In this document: one piece after another, positions 16,681 to 24,632 of the stretch
How positions within the stretch are numbered: the stretch's first letter is position 1
Layout of the letters: each line of letters begins with the position of its first letter
Source of the DNA: JAFAZI01 sp035501255
Lineage (GTDB): Bacteria; Actinomycetota; Actinomycetes; JAFAQI01
Direction: 5' to 3'
Assembly: GCA_035501255.1 (NCBI GenBank)
Contig: DATJWM010000130.1
Span: 1 to 64,000 of the forward strand
Length of the DNA: 64,000 nucleotides
The notes under the pieces: generated by a model
What the model saw: the letters and a program-made list of their open reading frames with translations, nothing else
Told to the model about the DNA's origin: nothing
The model's database searches: none
Position numbers and translations under genes: made by a program

Positions 16681-16722
16681 GCCGACGGCCCGCCCCGAGA
16701 CTCCTCGCGGCGGGCCGTCGGC
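16681..16722. terminator. Bidirectional stem-loop terminator
   Basis: GCCGACGGCCCGCC at 16681-16694 and its exact complement at 16709-16722, 14-base loop. It separates the convergent secreted-protein and aminotransferase genes. Confidence 0.8.
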
Positions 16723-16727
16723 GTTGC

Positions 16728-18110
16728 TCAGGTTCCGGACTTCTTCCGGGACTGCTGGATGAGCGTCTTGCCGAAGTCGATCGCGAGCGCGCTCGGCTTT
16801 TTCGCGTCGGCCATCACCGCTTCGAACGCGGTGAGGAAGGTCGCGATCTCCTCATCGCCGATCGTCAGCGTCGGCAACAGTTTGATGACCGCCATGTTGT
16901 CGCCGGCGACCTGGGTGAGGATGCGGTGGCGGTTGTGCAGCGGGACGACCACGAGTTGCGCGAACAGGCCCTTGCGGGCCGTGTTGAGCATCGTCCAGAC
17001 ACCGCGCGCTGACAGCGACGCGGGCCGGCCGAACTCGATCCCGATCATCAGGCCACGACCGCGGATGTCTTTGATCAGGTCGTGGTCGGCGCCGATCCGT
17101 TCGAGGCCCTCGGTGAGCTGACGTCCGCGCCGCTCGGCGTTCGCGATCAAACCCTCGTCGTCGATGACCGACAACGTCGCCAGGGCCGCCGTCATCGCGA
17201 GCGCGTTGCCGGCGAAGGTCGACGCGTGGACGAAGACGCGGTCGATGTGTGAGTAGACGCGCTCGAAGATCCCCGGCCGGGCCAGCGTCGCCGCGACCGG
17301 GACGAACCCGCCCGAGAGCGCTTTCGCCACGGTCACGAGGTCCGGCGTCACCCCGTCGTACTCGTGGGCGAAGAACCGACCGGTGCGCCCGACGCCGGTC
17401 TGCACCTCGTCGACGATCAGCAGTCCGCCTTTGGCGTGCAGCAGTTGCTGGGCCCCGGCGAGGTAACCCTCCGGCGCGAGGTAAACCCCCTTGCCCTGGA
17501 TCGGCTCGACGATGAGCGCTGCGACGTCCCCGCGGGCGACCTCGCGCTCGATCGCGTCCAGGTCACCGAACGGGATCAGGGTGTCGGCAAGGAGCGGGTC
17601 GAACCCACGCCGGAACTCTTCCGCGCCGTTGACCGACAGCGATCCGACGGTGAGCCCGTGGTAGGCGTGGTCGCAGTAGAGGACGCGCTGCTTGCCGGTC
17701 GCGCACCGCGCGAACTTCAGCGCAGCCTCGACCGCTTCGGTGCCGCTGTTGGCGAAGTAGACCCGCTCCATCCCGGGCGCGCGCGCGAGGAGCTGCTGCG
17801 CCAACAGCCCGGGCAGCAGCGGAACGTCGAACTGGATCATGTCGGCGAGCTCGGCGTCGAGAACGTCGTGCAGCGCCTGCCGGATGACCGGGTGGTTGCG
17901 GCCGAGGCCGAAGACCCCGAAGCCGGACAGAAAGTCCAGGTAGCGCTCGCCGTCGGCATCCTCGTACCACGAGCCGTTCGCCGCGGTCAGGACTCGTTGA
18001 AAACCGATCGTGTGCAACATCCGCGGGACCTGCGGGTTGAGATGCGCGGCGTGCAGGCTGGCGCCGTCCCCGGTGTGCTCCTCGATCAGAGCGCGAATGT
18101 CGAAGCCCAT
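16728..18110 (-). CDS. Class III PLP-dependent aminotransferase
   Basis: 460 residues from the ATG at 18110. Fold-type I landmarks: YFANSGTEAVEAALKFAR (phosphate binding), LIVDEVQTGVGRTG with D234 contacting the pyridine nitrogen, and VTVAKALSGGFVP with the Schiff-base lysine K263. Class III enzymes transfer amino groups from omega-amino acids, ornithine, GABA or polyamines; the substrate here cannot be fixed, though a polyamine/omega-amine is possible. A GATAAT element lies 6 bases before the ATG with no room for a ribosome-binding site, implying leaderless translation. A longer frame exists upstream but would pass that promoter. Confidence 0.9.
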   Translation of the reverse strand: MGFDIRALIEEHTGDGASLHAAHLNPQVPRMLHTIGFQRVLTAANGSWYEDADGERYLDFLSGFGVFGLGRNHPVIRQALHDVLDAELADMIQFDVPLLPGLLAQQLLARAPGMERVYFANSGTEAVEAALKFARCATGKQRVLYCDHAYHGLTVGSLSVNGAEEFRRGFDPLLADTLIPFGDLDAIEREVARGDVAALIVEPIQGKGVYLAPEGYLAGAQQLLHAKGGLLIVDEVQTGVGRTGRFFAHEYDGVTPDLVTVAKALSGGFVPVAATLARPGIFERVYSHIDRVFVHASTFAGNALAMTAALATLSVIDDEGLIANAERRGRQLTEGLERIGADHDLIKDIRGRGLMIGIEFGRPASLSARGVWTMLNTARKGLFAQLVVVPLHNRHRILTQVAGDNMAVIKLLPTLTIGDEEIATFLTAFEAVMADAKKPSALAIDFGKTLIQQSRKKSGT

Positions 18111-18116
18111 CGGGCA

Positions 18117-18122
18117 ATTATC
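18117..18122 (-). promoter_or_regulatory. Leaderless -10 element of the aminotransferase gene
   Basis: GATAAT followed by TGCCCG and the ATG at 18110; a 6-base gap puts the transcript start at or next to the start codon. Confidence 0.55.
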
Positions 18123-18147
18123 CAACGCCGAAGCGATCAGGTCGCGT

Positions 18148-18930
18148 CTACGTCCCACCGAAGCGCCGGGCCAGCGGCCCGTACAGCCACGGCACGCGGC
18201 GGTGGGCTTGTGCGGCGAGGTCGAGCCAGCCCGGAACCGTGCGGTGCTCGGTGCCTCGTTCGAGCATGCCGGCGATGATGTCGGCGATCTTCTCGGGCTC
18301 CATCGGCCGCGGGAAGCGACGGCCGTACGGCGTGTTGCGATGGTCGTGGAACGCGGTGCGCACGACGCCGGGCCGGATCGTCGAGACTGCGATGCCGTGC
18401 GGCCGGACCTCCTCGCGCAGCGACTCCGCGAACGCCTCCAGCGCGGTCTTCGACGCGCAGTACGCCGACTCCGTCGGTTGCGGTACGACGCCGACGATCG
18501 AGCTGGTGAAGACAAGCGCGCCCTGACCTGCGTCGATCATCGATGGAAGCGCGGCGCGAGCGAGCAGGATCGGTGCGCGGAAATTCACATCGAGCAAGGT
18601 CGAGATCATCGCCGCAGGCATGGTGGCGAACTCCCCGACGTACCCGACGCCGGCGTTGGCGACCACGGCGTCGATCCGGTCGTGCGCTTCGAGGGTGGTC
18701 TGGACAATCCGGTCGGCGTGATCTGGATCGGCGACGTCGATGGTCATTGCCGTCACCCGGCCGTCTCCGGCGAACGCGTGCAGACCCTCGGCGTCTGTGT
18801 CGACCGCGACGATCCGGGCGCCGCGCAGCAGCAGCCCGTTCGCGGTGGCCCGTCCGATCCCGCTCGCTGCGCCGGTCACCACGACCACGGATCCCGGCAG
18901 GCGCACCGGGCAATCGTAGGCGGTGGCCAC
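18148..18930 (-). CDS. Short-chain dehydrogenase/reductase
   Basis: 260 residues, classical SDR. VVVTGAASGIGRATANGLL near residue 17 is the glycine-rich nucleotide loop, VDTD at the end of beta-2 suggests NAD(H), VANAG is present, and the catalytic S...YCASK pair follows. The C-terminus is longer and less usual (WLDLAAQAHRRVPWLYGPL), as in SDRs acting on lipids or retinol-like substrates. Start GTG at 18930. It lies 37 bases upstream of the aminotransferase and could be cotranscribed, but that gene has its own promoter. Confidence 0.87.
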   Translation of the reverse strand: MATAYDCPVRLPGSVVVVTGAASGIGRATANGLLLRGARIVAVDTDAEGLHAFAGDGRVTAMTIDVADPDHADRIVQTTLEAHDRIDAVVANAGVGYVGEFATMPAAMISTLLDVNFRAPILLARAALPSMIDAGQGALVFTSSIVGVVPQPTESAYCASKTALEAFAESLREEVRPHGIAVSTIRPGVVRTAFHDHRNTPYGRRFPRPMEPEKIADIIAGMLERGTEHRTVPGWLDLAAQAHRRVPWLYGPLARRFGGT

Positions 18931-18994
18931 GATGATTCACTGGACCGGTCGGTGCGATGACCGCCGGCGCCGTCGCAGATGAGGAGCCAGTGCC

Positions 18995-19390
18995 GTGGCC
19001 GATGTCGTCCCGCTCGTCGACTACCTCGTTCTTGGCGACGATCCCCACCTTCAGGCACACGAGTGCGAGACCTGCCAAGCCCGCTTCTTCGATCGCCGCA
19101 ACGCGTGCGCGCGCTGCGGCGGTACCCAGTTCCGCACGGTGCGGGTGGCCTCGGAGGGCACCTTGCGGTCGTTCACGATCGTGTCGTTCGCCGCGCCGGG
19201 GGTCGACGTACCGTTCGTCGCGGGCGTTATCGACTGCGACGGCACCAGCGTCCGCGCCAACGTCGTCAACGTGGCCCCGGACGCCGACCACGTCAGGTTG
19301 GGAATGCCGCTGCGCCTCACGACGTATTCAATGGGGTCGGACTCCGCCGGCGTCGAGGCGATCGGCTTCGGCTTCGAGCCGAGCAACTAG
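18995..19390 (+). CDS. DUF35 OB-fold/zinc-ribbon acyl-CoA-associated protein
   Basis: 131 residues from GTG, with GAGGAG upstream. An N-terminal rubredoxin-like zinc ribbon carries four Cys (ECETCQARFF ... RNACARCGGTQF), followed by an OB fold (GTLRSFTIVSFAAPGVDVPF). DUF35 proteins pair with SCP2-type thiolases or MaoC-like hydratases; in steroid side-chain degradation (ChsH2, Ltp2 partners) they bind or channel acyl-CoA. The SCP2-type thiolase gene begins 13 bases downstream, giving exactly this pairing. Confidence 0.88.
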   Translation: MADVVPLVDYLVLGDDPHLQAHECETCQARFFDRRNACARCGGTQFRTVRVASEGTLRSFTIVSFAAPGVDVPFVAGVIDCDGTSVRANVVNVAPDADHVRLGMPLRLTTYSMGSDSAGVEAIGFGFEPSN

Positions 19391-19403
19391 GAAGGGTCTC
19401 GAG

Positions 19404-20597
19404 ATGGGTGAAGGGGTCTGGATCCTCGGGATCCACATGACGAAGTTCGGCAAGCACAAGGAGCTCGACACGATCGACCTCGCTTCCGAGGCTGCGCTCG
19501 GCGCCCTGGCCGACGGTGGGGTGTCACTGAAGGACATGCAGGTGCTGGCGGCCGGGAGCCTGATGAGCCCGGGTGGGATCGGCCAGCAGCTGCAAAAGCA
19601 GATCGGTCAGACCGGCATCCCCGTCTACAACGTGTCGAACGCGTGCGCCACCGGCGCGACCGCCCTGCGGACCGTGGTGATGGCGATCAAGGCGGGCGAG
19701 GCCGACTTCGGGCTCGCGGTCGGCGTCGAGAAGCTCGCCGGTGCCGGTCTGCTCGCCGGCGGCAGCCGCAAACAGACCGACACCTGGGAGCCGTCCGGGC
19801 GCTACGGCGCGGTGGCTGCGCTCGACGGGCGGGTCGGGACCGAGACCATGCCCGGGGTGTTCGCCCAGATCGGCATGGAGTACGGCCACAAGTACGGCGG
19901 CGCCAGCTTCGAGCTGTTCGCGCGGATCTCGGAGAAGAACCACGCCCACTCGACGCTGAACCCGCTCGCGGCGTACCAGAAGCGGATGTCGGTCGAGGAG
20001 ATCATGGGCGACGTGATGATCGCCTACCCGAACACCCGGCCGATGTGCTCGGCGAACTGTGACGGTGCGGCGGCCGCGGTCCTGGTCAGCGACGCCAAGC
20101 TGAAGACGCTCTCGCTCGAACAGCAGCGCCGGGCGGTGAAGATCTCGGCCTCGATCCTCACGACCGATCCGTTCGAGGAGGCCTGCCAGATCCTGCCGAA
20201 CGTCAACACCTTGACCCGGATGGCAGCCGAGCAGGCTTACGAGCGCGCGGGTGTCGGCCCCGCGGACCTCGACCTGGTCGAGCTGCACGACTGCTTCGCC
20301 ACCGCGGAGCTCGTGCACTACGACAACCTCGGGCTCTGCGAGCCGGGCGGGGCGGTCGACTTCTTCAACTCGGGTGCGACCTGGCGGGACGGATCAACCC
20401 CGGTGAACGTGTCCGGCGGGCTCGAGTCGAAGGGTCACCCGATCGCCGCGACCGGCATCGCCAACGTCTGGGAGATCTCCACCCACCTGCGCGGCGAGGG
20501 CGGGGACCGCCAGATCGAGGGCGCCAAGGTCGGCTTGGCGCACGTCATCGGCCTCGGCTCGGCCTGCGGGGTCCACATCCTCGAGAAGGCTGCTTAG
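19404..20597 (+). CDS. SCP2-type thiolase (lipid-transfer-protein-like)
   Basis: 397 residues. The nucleophile lies in NACATGATAL (C81); the middle motif is HDCF, the SCP2/Ltp-type replacement for NEAF; GGLESKGHPIAATG carries the C-terminal His. GGAAGGG precedes the ATG. Such proteins act as thiolases or, as Ltp2-type partners of DUF35 proteins, as aldolases that release a C2/C3 unit from a beta-hydroxy- or keto-acyl-CoA. The neighbouring DUF35 gene supports an Ltp-like complex. Confidence 0.9.
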   Translation: MGEGVWILGIHMTKFGKHKELDTIDLASEAALGALADGGVSLKDMQVLAAGSLMSPGGIGQQLQKQIGQTGIPVYNVSNACATGATALRTVVMAIKAGEADFGLAVGVEKLAGAGLLAGGSRKQTDTWEPSGRYGAVAALDGRVGTETMPGVFAQIGMEYGHKYGGASFELFARISEKNHAHSTLNPLAAYQKRMSVEEIMGDVMIAYPNTRPMCSANCDGAAAAVLVSDAKLKTLSLEQQRRAVKISASILTTDPFEEACQILPNVNTLTRMAAEQAYERAGVGPADLDLVELHDCFATAELVHYDNLGLCEPGGAVDFFNSGATWRDGSTPVNVSGGLESKGHPIAATGIANVWEISTHLRGEGGDRQIEGAKVGLAHVIGLGSACGVHILEKAA

Positions 20598-20607
20598 GCT
20601 GGTTGAA

Positions 20608-21297
20608 GTGACGACCACCGAGCCGATCAGCGGCCTGTGCAACCTGAGGGCCGTGCCCGGCGTACGGGCAAACGTCGTGTGGCGCAGTGACGTCCCGCTC
20701 TGGCTCGACGCCGAGCAGATCGCGGCGCTCGGCGGTCCGGGGATCCAGATCGACCTGCGCGGCACCAAGGAGTGCGAGCACGACGGCCCGGGTGTGCTTG
20801 AAGGCGCCGGCTGGACTCGCCACCACCTTGCGTTCGGCGAGATCGGGCCACGGCCGGACGGGCCGATGCCGGACTTCACCGACCGCGCGGCCGCGTACTC
20901 CTACATCACCTCGATCGGTGTCGGCGCGGTGGCGGACGCGTTCGAGCTGCTCGCCGGCGCCGAGGTGCCGGTGCTGTTCCACTGCACCGCCGGCAAGGAC
21001 CGGACCGGGATCCTGGCGATCGCGCTCGGTCTCGCGCTCGGCGTACCGCGTGAGGTGGCGGTCGCCGACTACGTGCGGTCGGCGAAGGTGATCGAGGAGA
21101 TCGACCGGCGCTATCTCAGCCTTCCGTCGGTGCGGACCCATGACAGCCCGGTCACGCCGAGCGCCTTCCCGGTGACTGCGGAGATGGCCGGCACCGTGCT
21201 CGACACGATCGCGGCGAACGGCGGCCTCGACGCGTGGCTCGCCACCGCGGGCGCGGCGCCTGATCTCAGCGACCGCATCCGGGCACGGCTGGGCTGA
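20608..21297 (+). CDS. Tyrosine-protein phosphatase, DUF/PtpB-like
   Basis: 229 residues from GTG 20608, 10 bases after the thiolase stop. The active-site loop HCTAGKDRTG carries the CX5R signature with C126 and R132. NLRAVPGVRANVVWRSD and the IDLRGTKECE loop match the Y_phosphatase3 family (actinobacterial PtpB-like, dual-specificity, including phosphoinositide phosphatases). There is no signal peptide or membrane segment. Position behind the thiolase suggests cotranscription but not an obvious joint function. Confidence 0.87.
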   Translation: MTTTEPISGLCNLRAVPGVRANVVWRSDVPLWLDAEQIAALGGPGIQIDLRGTKECEHDGPGVLEGAGWTRHHLAFGEIGPRPDGPMPDFTDRAAAYSYITSIGVGAVADAFELLAGAEVPVLFHCTAGKDRTGILAIALGLALGVPREVAVADYVRSAKVIEEIDRRYLSLPSVRTHDSPVTPSAFPVTAEMAGTVLDTIAANGGLDAWLATAGAAPDLSDRIRARLG

Positions 21298-21324
21298 ATT
21301 CCCCTCGGCCGACCTACTCGGGCG

Positions 21325-22308
21325 TCAGAGCCGGTGTAGTTGCTGGCGGTCGAGGCGCGGTCCGCGGCGCGGTGGCAGGGTTCCCGGGGTCAGCTTGAGC
21401 AGCAGCACGACGCGGAACCGGTGTGGCCGCCACGGCTCGTAGAACTCCTCCACCTCGTCTGCTGCGAGCGTTCTCCCGGCGAGTGACCAGCCGGTCATCG
21501 CGGCGAGATGGTAGTCGCCGACGGGGAGCGCGTCGGCATCGCCGAGCGCCCGCTGGCCGACCTGCGCCGCGGTCCATCGGCCGACGCCGGGGATCGAGAG
21601 CAACCGGCGATAGACCGCGGCGGGATCGTTCTCGGCTGCCGCGCGCTCCAAGGCACCGGCCTCGCGGGCGCACCGGCCGGCGACCTCCGCGCGGCGGCGT
21701 TCGACCCCGGCCTTGTGCCACTCCCAGTTCGGGATCTCCCGCCAGGTCTGCGCCGACGGTGCGACCCGCAAGCCGGCAGGGGTCGGGCCGGGGGCGAGTT
21801 CGCCGTACCTCGTGACAAGGCGGCGCCAGGCGGCCGCCGCGTCCACCCCGAGCACCTTCTGCTCGAGTACGGCGGGGATGAGCGACTCCAGCACCCGCCC
21901 GGTGCGGGGGATCCGCAGACCGGCGTGGCGGCGATGGGCGTCGCGGAGGATCCGATGGCGGGGCTCGAAGGTCTCCGGGTGGTCGTATGCGCCGAGCAGG
22001 GCAGGCAGGTCGGCGAGCGCGTCGGGCGCCCCCGGGCCCCAGGCCTGCGCCTCGACCTCGCCGATCCCGCTGACGGCGTCGGAGGAGCGGGCGGTTGCTG
22101 CGTCCGCGGATCCAGCCCGGCGGATCCGGAGCGTGGCCGGCCCGTGAGGCGTCCGGAGGGTGCGCCATACGGTTCCGTTCGCTTCGTGGCGCTGGCAGGG
22201 GTCGCCAGGGCCGTGCTGGAGGAGGCTCAAGGTGAGCGGGACATCGATCGGTCCGGGTGGGCTCCAGGTCGCGGCCGCGTCCGGAGGTGCCGCACTCGCT
22301 TCCCGCAC
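21325..22308 (-). CDS. AlkA-like DNA-3-methyladenine glycosylase family protein
   Basis: 327 residues. The C-terminal half is a HhH-GPD domain: SIPGVGRWTAAQVGQRAL is the helix-hairpin-helix, and the following ADALPVGDYHLA supplies the catalytic Asp. LIPAVLEQKV is the conserved helix before it. The N-terminal part corresponds to the AlkA/OGG-like beta domain. Predicted to flip and excise alkylated purines. The start ATG lies 20 bases from the palindrome at 22329, so the gene probably has its promoter in the short gap or reads through from the glutaminase. Confidence 0.87.
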   Translation of the reverse strand: MREASAAPPDAAATWSPPGPIDVPLTLSLLQHGPGDPCQRHEANGTVWRTLRTPHGPATLRIRRAGSADAATARSSDAVSGIGEVEAQAWGPGAPDALADLPALLGAYDHPETFEPRHRILRDAHRRHAGLRIPRTGRVLESLIPAVLEQKVLGVDAAAAWRRLVTRYGELAPGPTPAGLRVAPSAQTWREIPNWEWHKAGVERRRAEVAGRCAREAGALERAAAENDPAAVYRRLLSIPGVGRWTAAQVGQRALGDADALPVGDYHLAAMTGWSLAGRTLAADEVEEFYEPWRPHRFRVVLLLKLTPGTLPPRRGPRLDRQQLHRL

Positions 22309-22328
22309 GCCCTCATCCTGCCAGCGCG

Positions 22329-22351
22329 CGAAACGGCGTCACGCCGTTTCG
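22329..22351. repeat. Palindrome A, single copy
   Basis: CGAAACGGCGT-C-ACGCCGTTTCG, perfect 11-base arms. It is one unit of the family that forms 30-base-period arrays at 6453, 41969 and 49540; the central base is C rather than G, so it is the same unit on the opposite strand. Confidence 0.8.
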
Positions 22352-22360
22352 TTCGGTGTG

Positions 22361-22419
22361 CTGACCTTGACGATCTTCTTGTCCCGAGCGTCTGCAGGGG
22401 CGACAAACGTCAAGGTCAG
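22361..22419. repeat. Stem-loop D at the glutaminase 3' end
   Basis: CTGACCTTGACG (22361-22372) and its complement (22408-22419), with weaker pairing inside (TTGTCCC with GGGGCGACAA). The glutaminase TGA stop (22416-22418) is in the arm. Likely a terminator. Confidence 0.7.
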
Positions 22420-23744
22420 CGAGCGGCGAGGGACCCGAGGTGGGCCTGCGCCTCGGCCACCGTCGCGAACTCCGCCGCGGCGCGGACCAGCGTCCGGCCC
22501 TGCTGGTCAACGGTCACGATCGCAAGACCTCGTTGTGACAGCTCCGCGATCACCACGTCGAGCAGGCCCGCGGCAATCGGGTTGCACCCGGTCACGTGGT
22601 CGAGATCGACGATGAGCGCGGTCGGCCGCTCGGGATTGTCGGCGCGGGTGTTGATCGCGAGCAGTGCTTGCTCGGCCACGGGGAACTCGATGTCGCCTTG
22701 GAGCTCCAAGACCGGGACGCGGTCGACCGGCCGGCCGTCGGGTCCGGTCTCTTGCGGCATCCGGGTGAACGACGGTGCGGTACGCCGTACCTGGTGCATG
22801 AGGTGGAGGGAGAGTCGCTCGGAGATCGCCGCGCTCGCGGCTACCGCGCGGACGCTGTTGCCACGCGGGTCGAGCGGCGGGCTGAACAGGCCGATGCCGA
22901 ACTGCGAGGGGCTCACCGCGATCAGGCCACCGGCGACACCGGACTTGGCCGGAAGGCCGACCCGGACGAGCCACTCGCCGGAGAAGTCATACATCCCGCA
23001 GGTCGCCATCACCGTGAGGACTTGCTCGACGATCGGTGGATCGATCACAGCCGTGCCCGTGCACGGGTTGACGCCGCCGTTGGCAAGGGTCGCGGCCATG
23101 ACCGCGAGGTCGGCGGCGGTGACCTGGACGGCGCACTGGCGGAAGTAGACGTCCACGACCTCCTCGACCGGCGCGGTGAGGGATCCGGCGTGGCGCATGA
23201 GGTAGGCGAGTGCGCGATTGCGATCGCCGGTATCGCGTTCGGAGCGGTATACGGCGTCATCGACCTCGAGCTCGCGCCCGGCGCATCGCGAGAGCATCCC
23301 GCGGATCCGTTCGAACCGCTCGATCGAATCGGCGCCCCGGATCAACGAGGAGGTGACGATCGCGCCGGCGTTCACCATCGGGTTGGCCGGACGGCCGGTG
23401 CCGGGCTCGAGGCTGATCGCGTTGAACGCCTCGCCGCTCGGCTCGACTCCGACCCGGGCAAGCACCCCGTCGGCGCCGACGTCGGCGAGCGCCAAGGCGT
23501 GGACGAACGGCTTCGAGATCGACTGGATCGTGAACTCGCTCGACGCTTCTCCGGCCCGGTAGACCGATCCGGCGACGCCGGCGAGCGCGAGGCCGAAGGC
23601 GTGCGGGTCGGCCGCGGACAGCTCCGGGATGTAGTCGGCCGGATGTCCGTCGTCGAGACCGATGAATTCGGCGCGGATCGCGCCGAGGACGCGGCCGACC
23701 GGGTCGAACGGCGCGGCGACCTCACCGTTCGCGCTGGTCGGCAC
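22416..23744 (-). CDS. glsA: Glutaminase A with C-terminal STAS domain
   Basis: 442 residues. Residues about 15-320 form the beta-lactamase-fold glutaminase: the S-x-x-K pair is S75 and K78 in QSISKPFVHAL, and PANPMVNAGAIVTSSL, NGGVNPCTGT and GLPAKSGVAGGLIAV are the conserved blocks. Residues about 330-440 form a STAS domain (PVLELQGDIEFPVAEQALLA ... ALIVDLDHVTGCNP), as in anti-sigma antagonists and some transporters. The catalytic part hydrolyses glutamine to glutamate and ammonia. The STAS part may bind a partner or nucleotide; glutaminase-STAS fusions are known but its ligand is not evident. Convergent repeats at its 3' end mark termination. Confidence 0.92.
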   Translation of the reverse strand: MPTSANGEVAAPFDPVGRVLGAIRAEFIGLDDGHPADYIPELSAADPHAFGLALAGVAGSVYRAGEASSEFTIQSISKPFVHALALADVGADGVLARVGVEPSGEAFNAISLEPGTGRPANPMVNAGAIVTSSLIRGADSIERFERIRGMLSRCAGRELEVDDAVYRSERDTGDRNRALAYLMRHAGSLTAPVEEVVDVYFRQCAVQVTAADLAVMAATLANGGVNPCTGTAVIDPPIVEQVLTVMATCGMYDFSGEWLVRVGLPAKSGVAGGLIAVSPSQFGIGLFSPPLDPRGNSVRAVAASAAISERLSLHLMHQVRRTAPSFTRMPQETGPDGRPVDRVPVLELQGDIEFPVAEQALLAINTRADNPERPTALIVDLDHVTGCNPIAAGLLDVVIAELSQRGLAIVTVDQQGRTLVRAAAEFATVAEAQAHLGSLAAR

Positions 23745-23817
23745 GTCGCCACGCTACGCCGGTACGCCGAGGGCGCAGCGTTCGGCCGCGACGGGGCGGC
23801 CGGTAGCCTCTGCGCTC

Positions 23818-24621
23818 ATGACGTCATCGGGCGGGCTCGAAGGCAAGGCGTATCTCGTCACCGGTGGTGGCACCGGCATCGGCCGCGCGGTCGCGGCCCG
23901 GCTCGCGGCCGACGGTGCCGCGGTCACCATCTGCGGGCGGACCGAGTCGACCCTGCTCGACAGCGTCGCCCGGATCGGGCCGTCGCTCGCGGACGGCGGA
24001 TCCATCCACCACGTCGTCGCCGACGTGACCGTCGAGGACGACGTCAAGGCGGCGGTCGACGCGGCCGCGAGCCCCACAGGCGATCTCGACGGGTGCGTCG
24101 CGAACGCCGGCGGCGGCGGCCAGCTGGTCCGGCTCGCCGAGCAGGCGACCGAGGAGTTCCTGCGGGTGCTGCACATGAACCTGCTCGGGACGTTCCTGTG
24201 CCTGAAGCACAGCGTCCCCCGGATGATCGCTGCCGGTGGCGGGTCGTTCGTCGGCATGTCCTCGATCGCCGGCGCGGTCACGCACCCGTTCTTCGGCGCC
24301 TACCCGGTCTCGAAGGCAGGGATCGAGAGCCTCGTTCGCAACGCCGCCGACGAGTACGGCGAGTACGGCGTGCGGTGCAACTCGGTCCGACCCGGCTTCA
24401 TCGCGACCGAGATCATGACCATGCTGCCGACCGAGAGCTCGGTCTACCGCAGCTACCTCGACAACACCCCGCTACCGCGGCTCGGCGAGCCGGAGGATGT
24501 CGCTGCTGCCGTTCGCTTCCTCGTCGGCGATGAGTCCTCGTGGATCACCGGGATCACGTTGCCGGTCGACGGCGGACATGCGCTGCGCCGGGGGCCTGAC
24601 TTCACCGAGTTCGCGGGTTAG
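23818..24621 (+). CDS. Short-chain dehydrogenase/reductase (FabG-like)
   Basis: 267 residues from ATG 23818; an upstream frame exists but overlaps the divergent glutaminase start. Nucleotide loop TGGGTGIGRAVAARL, GRTES after beta-2 (Arg suggests NADPH), ANAG, catalytic S-Y-K in SSIAGAVTHPFFGAYPVSKAG, and C-terminal PVDGGHALRRG. Resembles SDRs in beta-oxidation-like pathways (e.g. 2,4-dienoyl- or 3-hydroxyacyl-CoA). It ends 11 bases from the convergent secreted-protein gene. Confidence 0.88.
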   Translation: MTSSGGLEGKAYLVTGGGTGIGRAVAARLAADGAAVTICGRTESTLLDSVARIGPSLADGGSIHHVVADVTVEDDVKAAVDAAASPTGDLDGCVANAGGGGQLVRLAEQATEEFLRVLHMNLLGTFLCLKHSVPRMIAAGGGSFVGMSSIAGAVTHPFFGAYPVSKAGIESLVRNAADEYGEYGVRCNSVRPGFIATEIMTMLPTESSVYRSYLDNTPLPRLGEPEDVAAAVRFLVGDESSWITGITLPVDGGHALRRGPDFTEFAG

Positions 24622-24632
24622 CTTCCTCCGAC

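Noticed and set aside
22596..24533. Plus-strand frame through the glutaminase
   Set aside because: Antisense to the glutaminase with no recognised domain.
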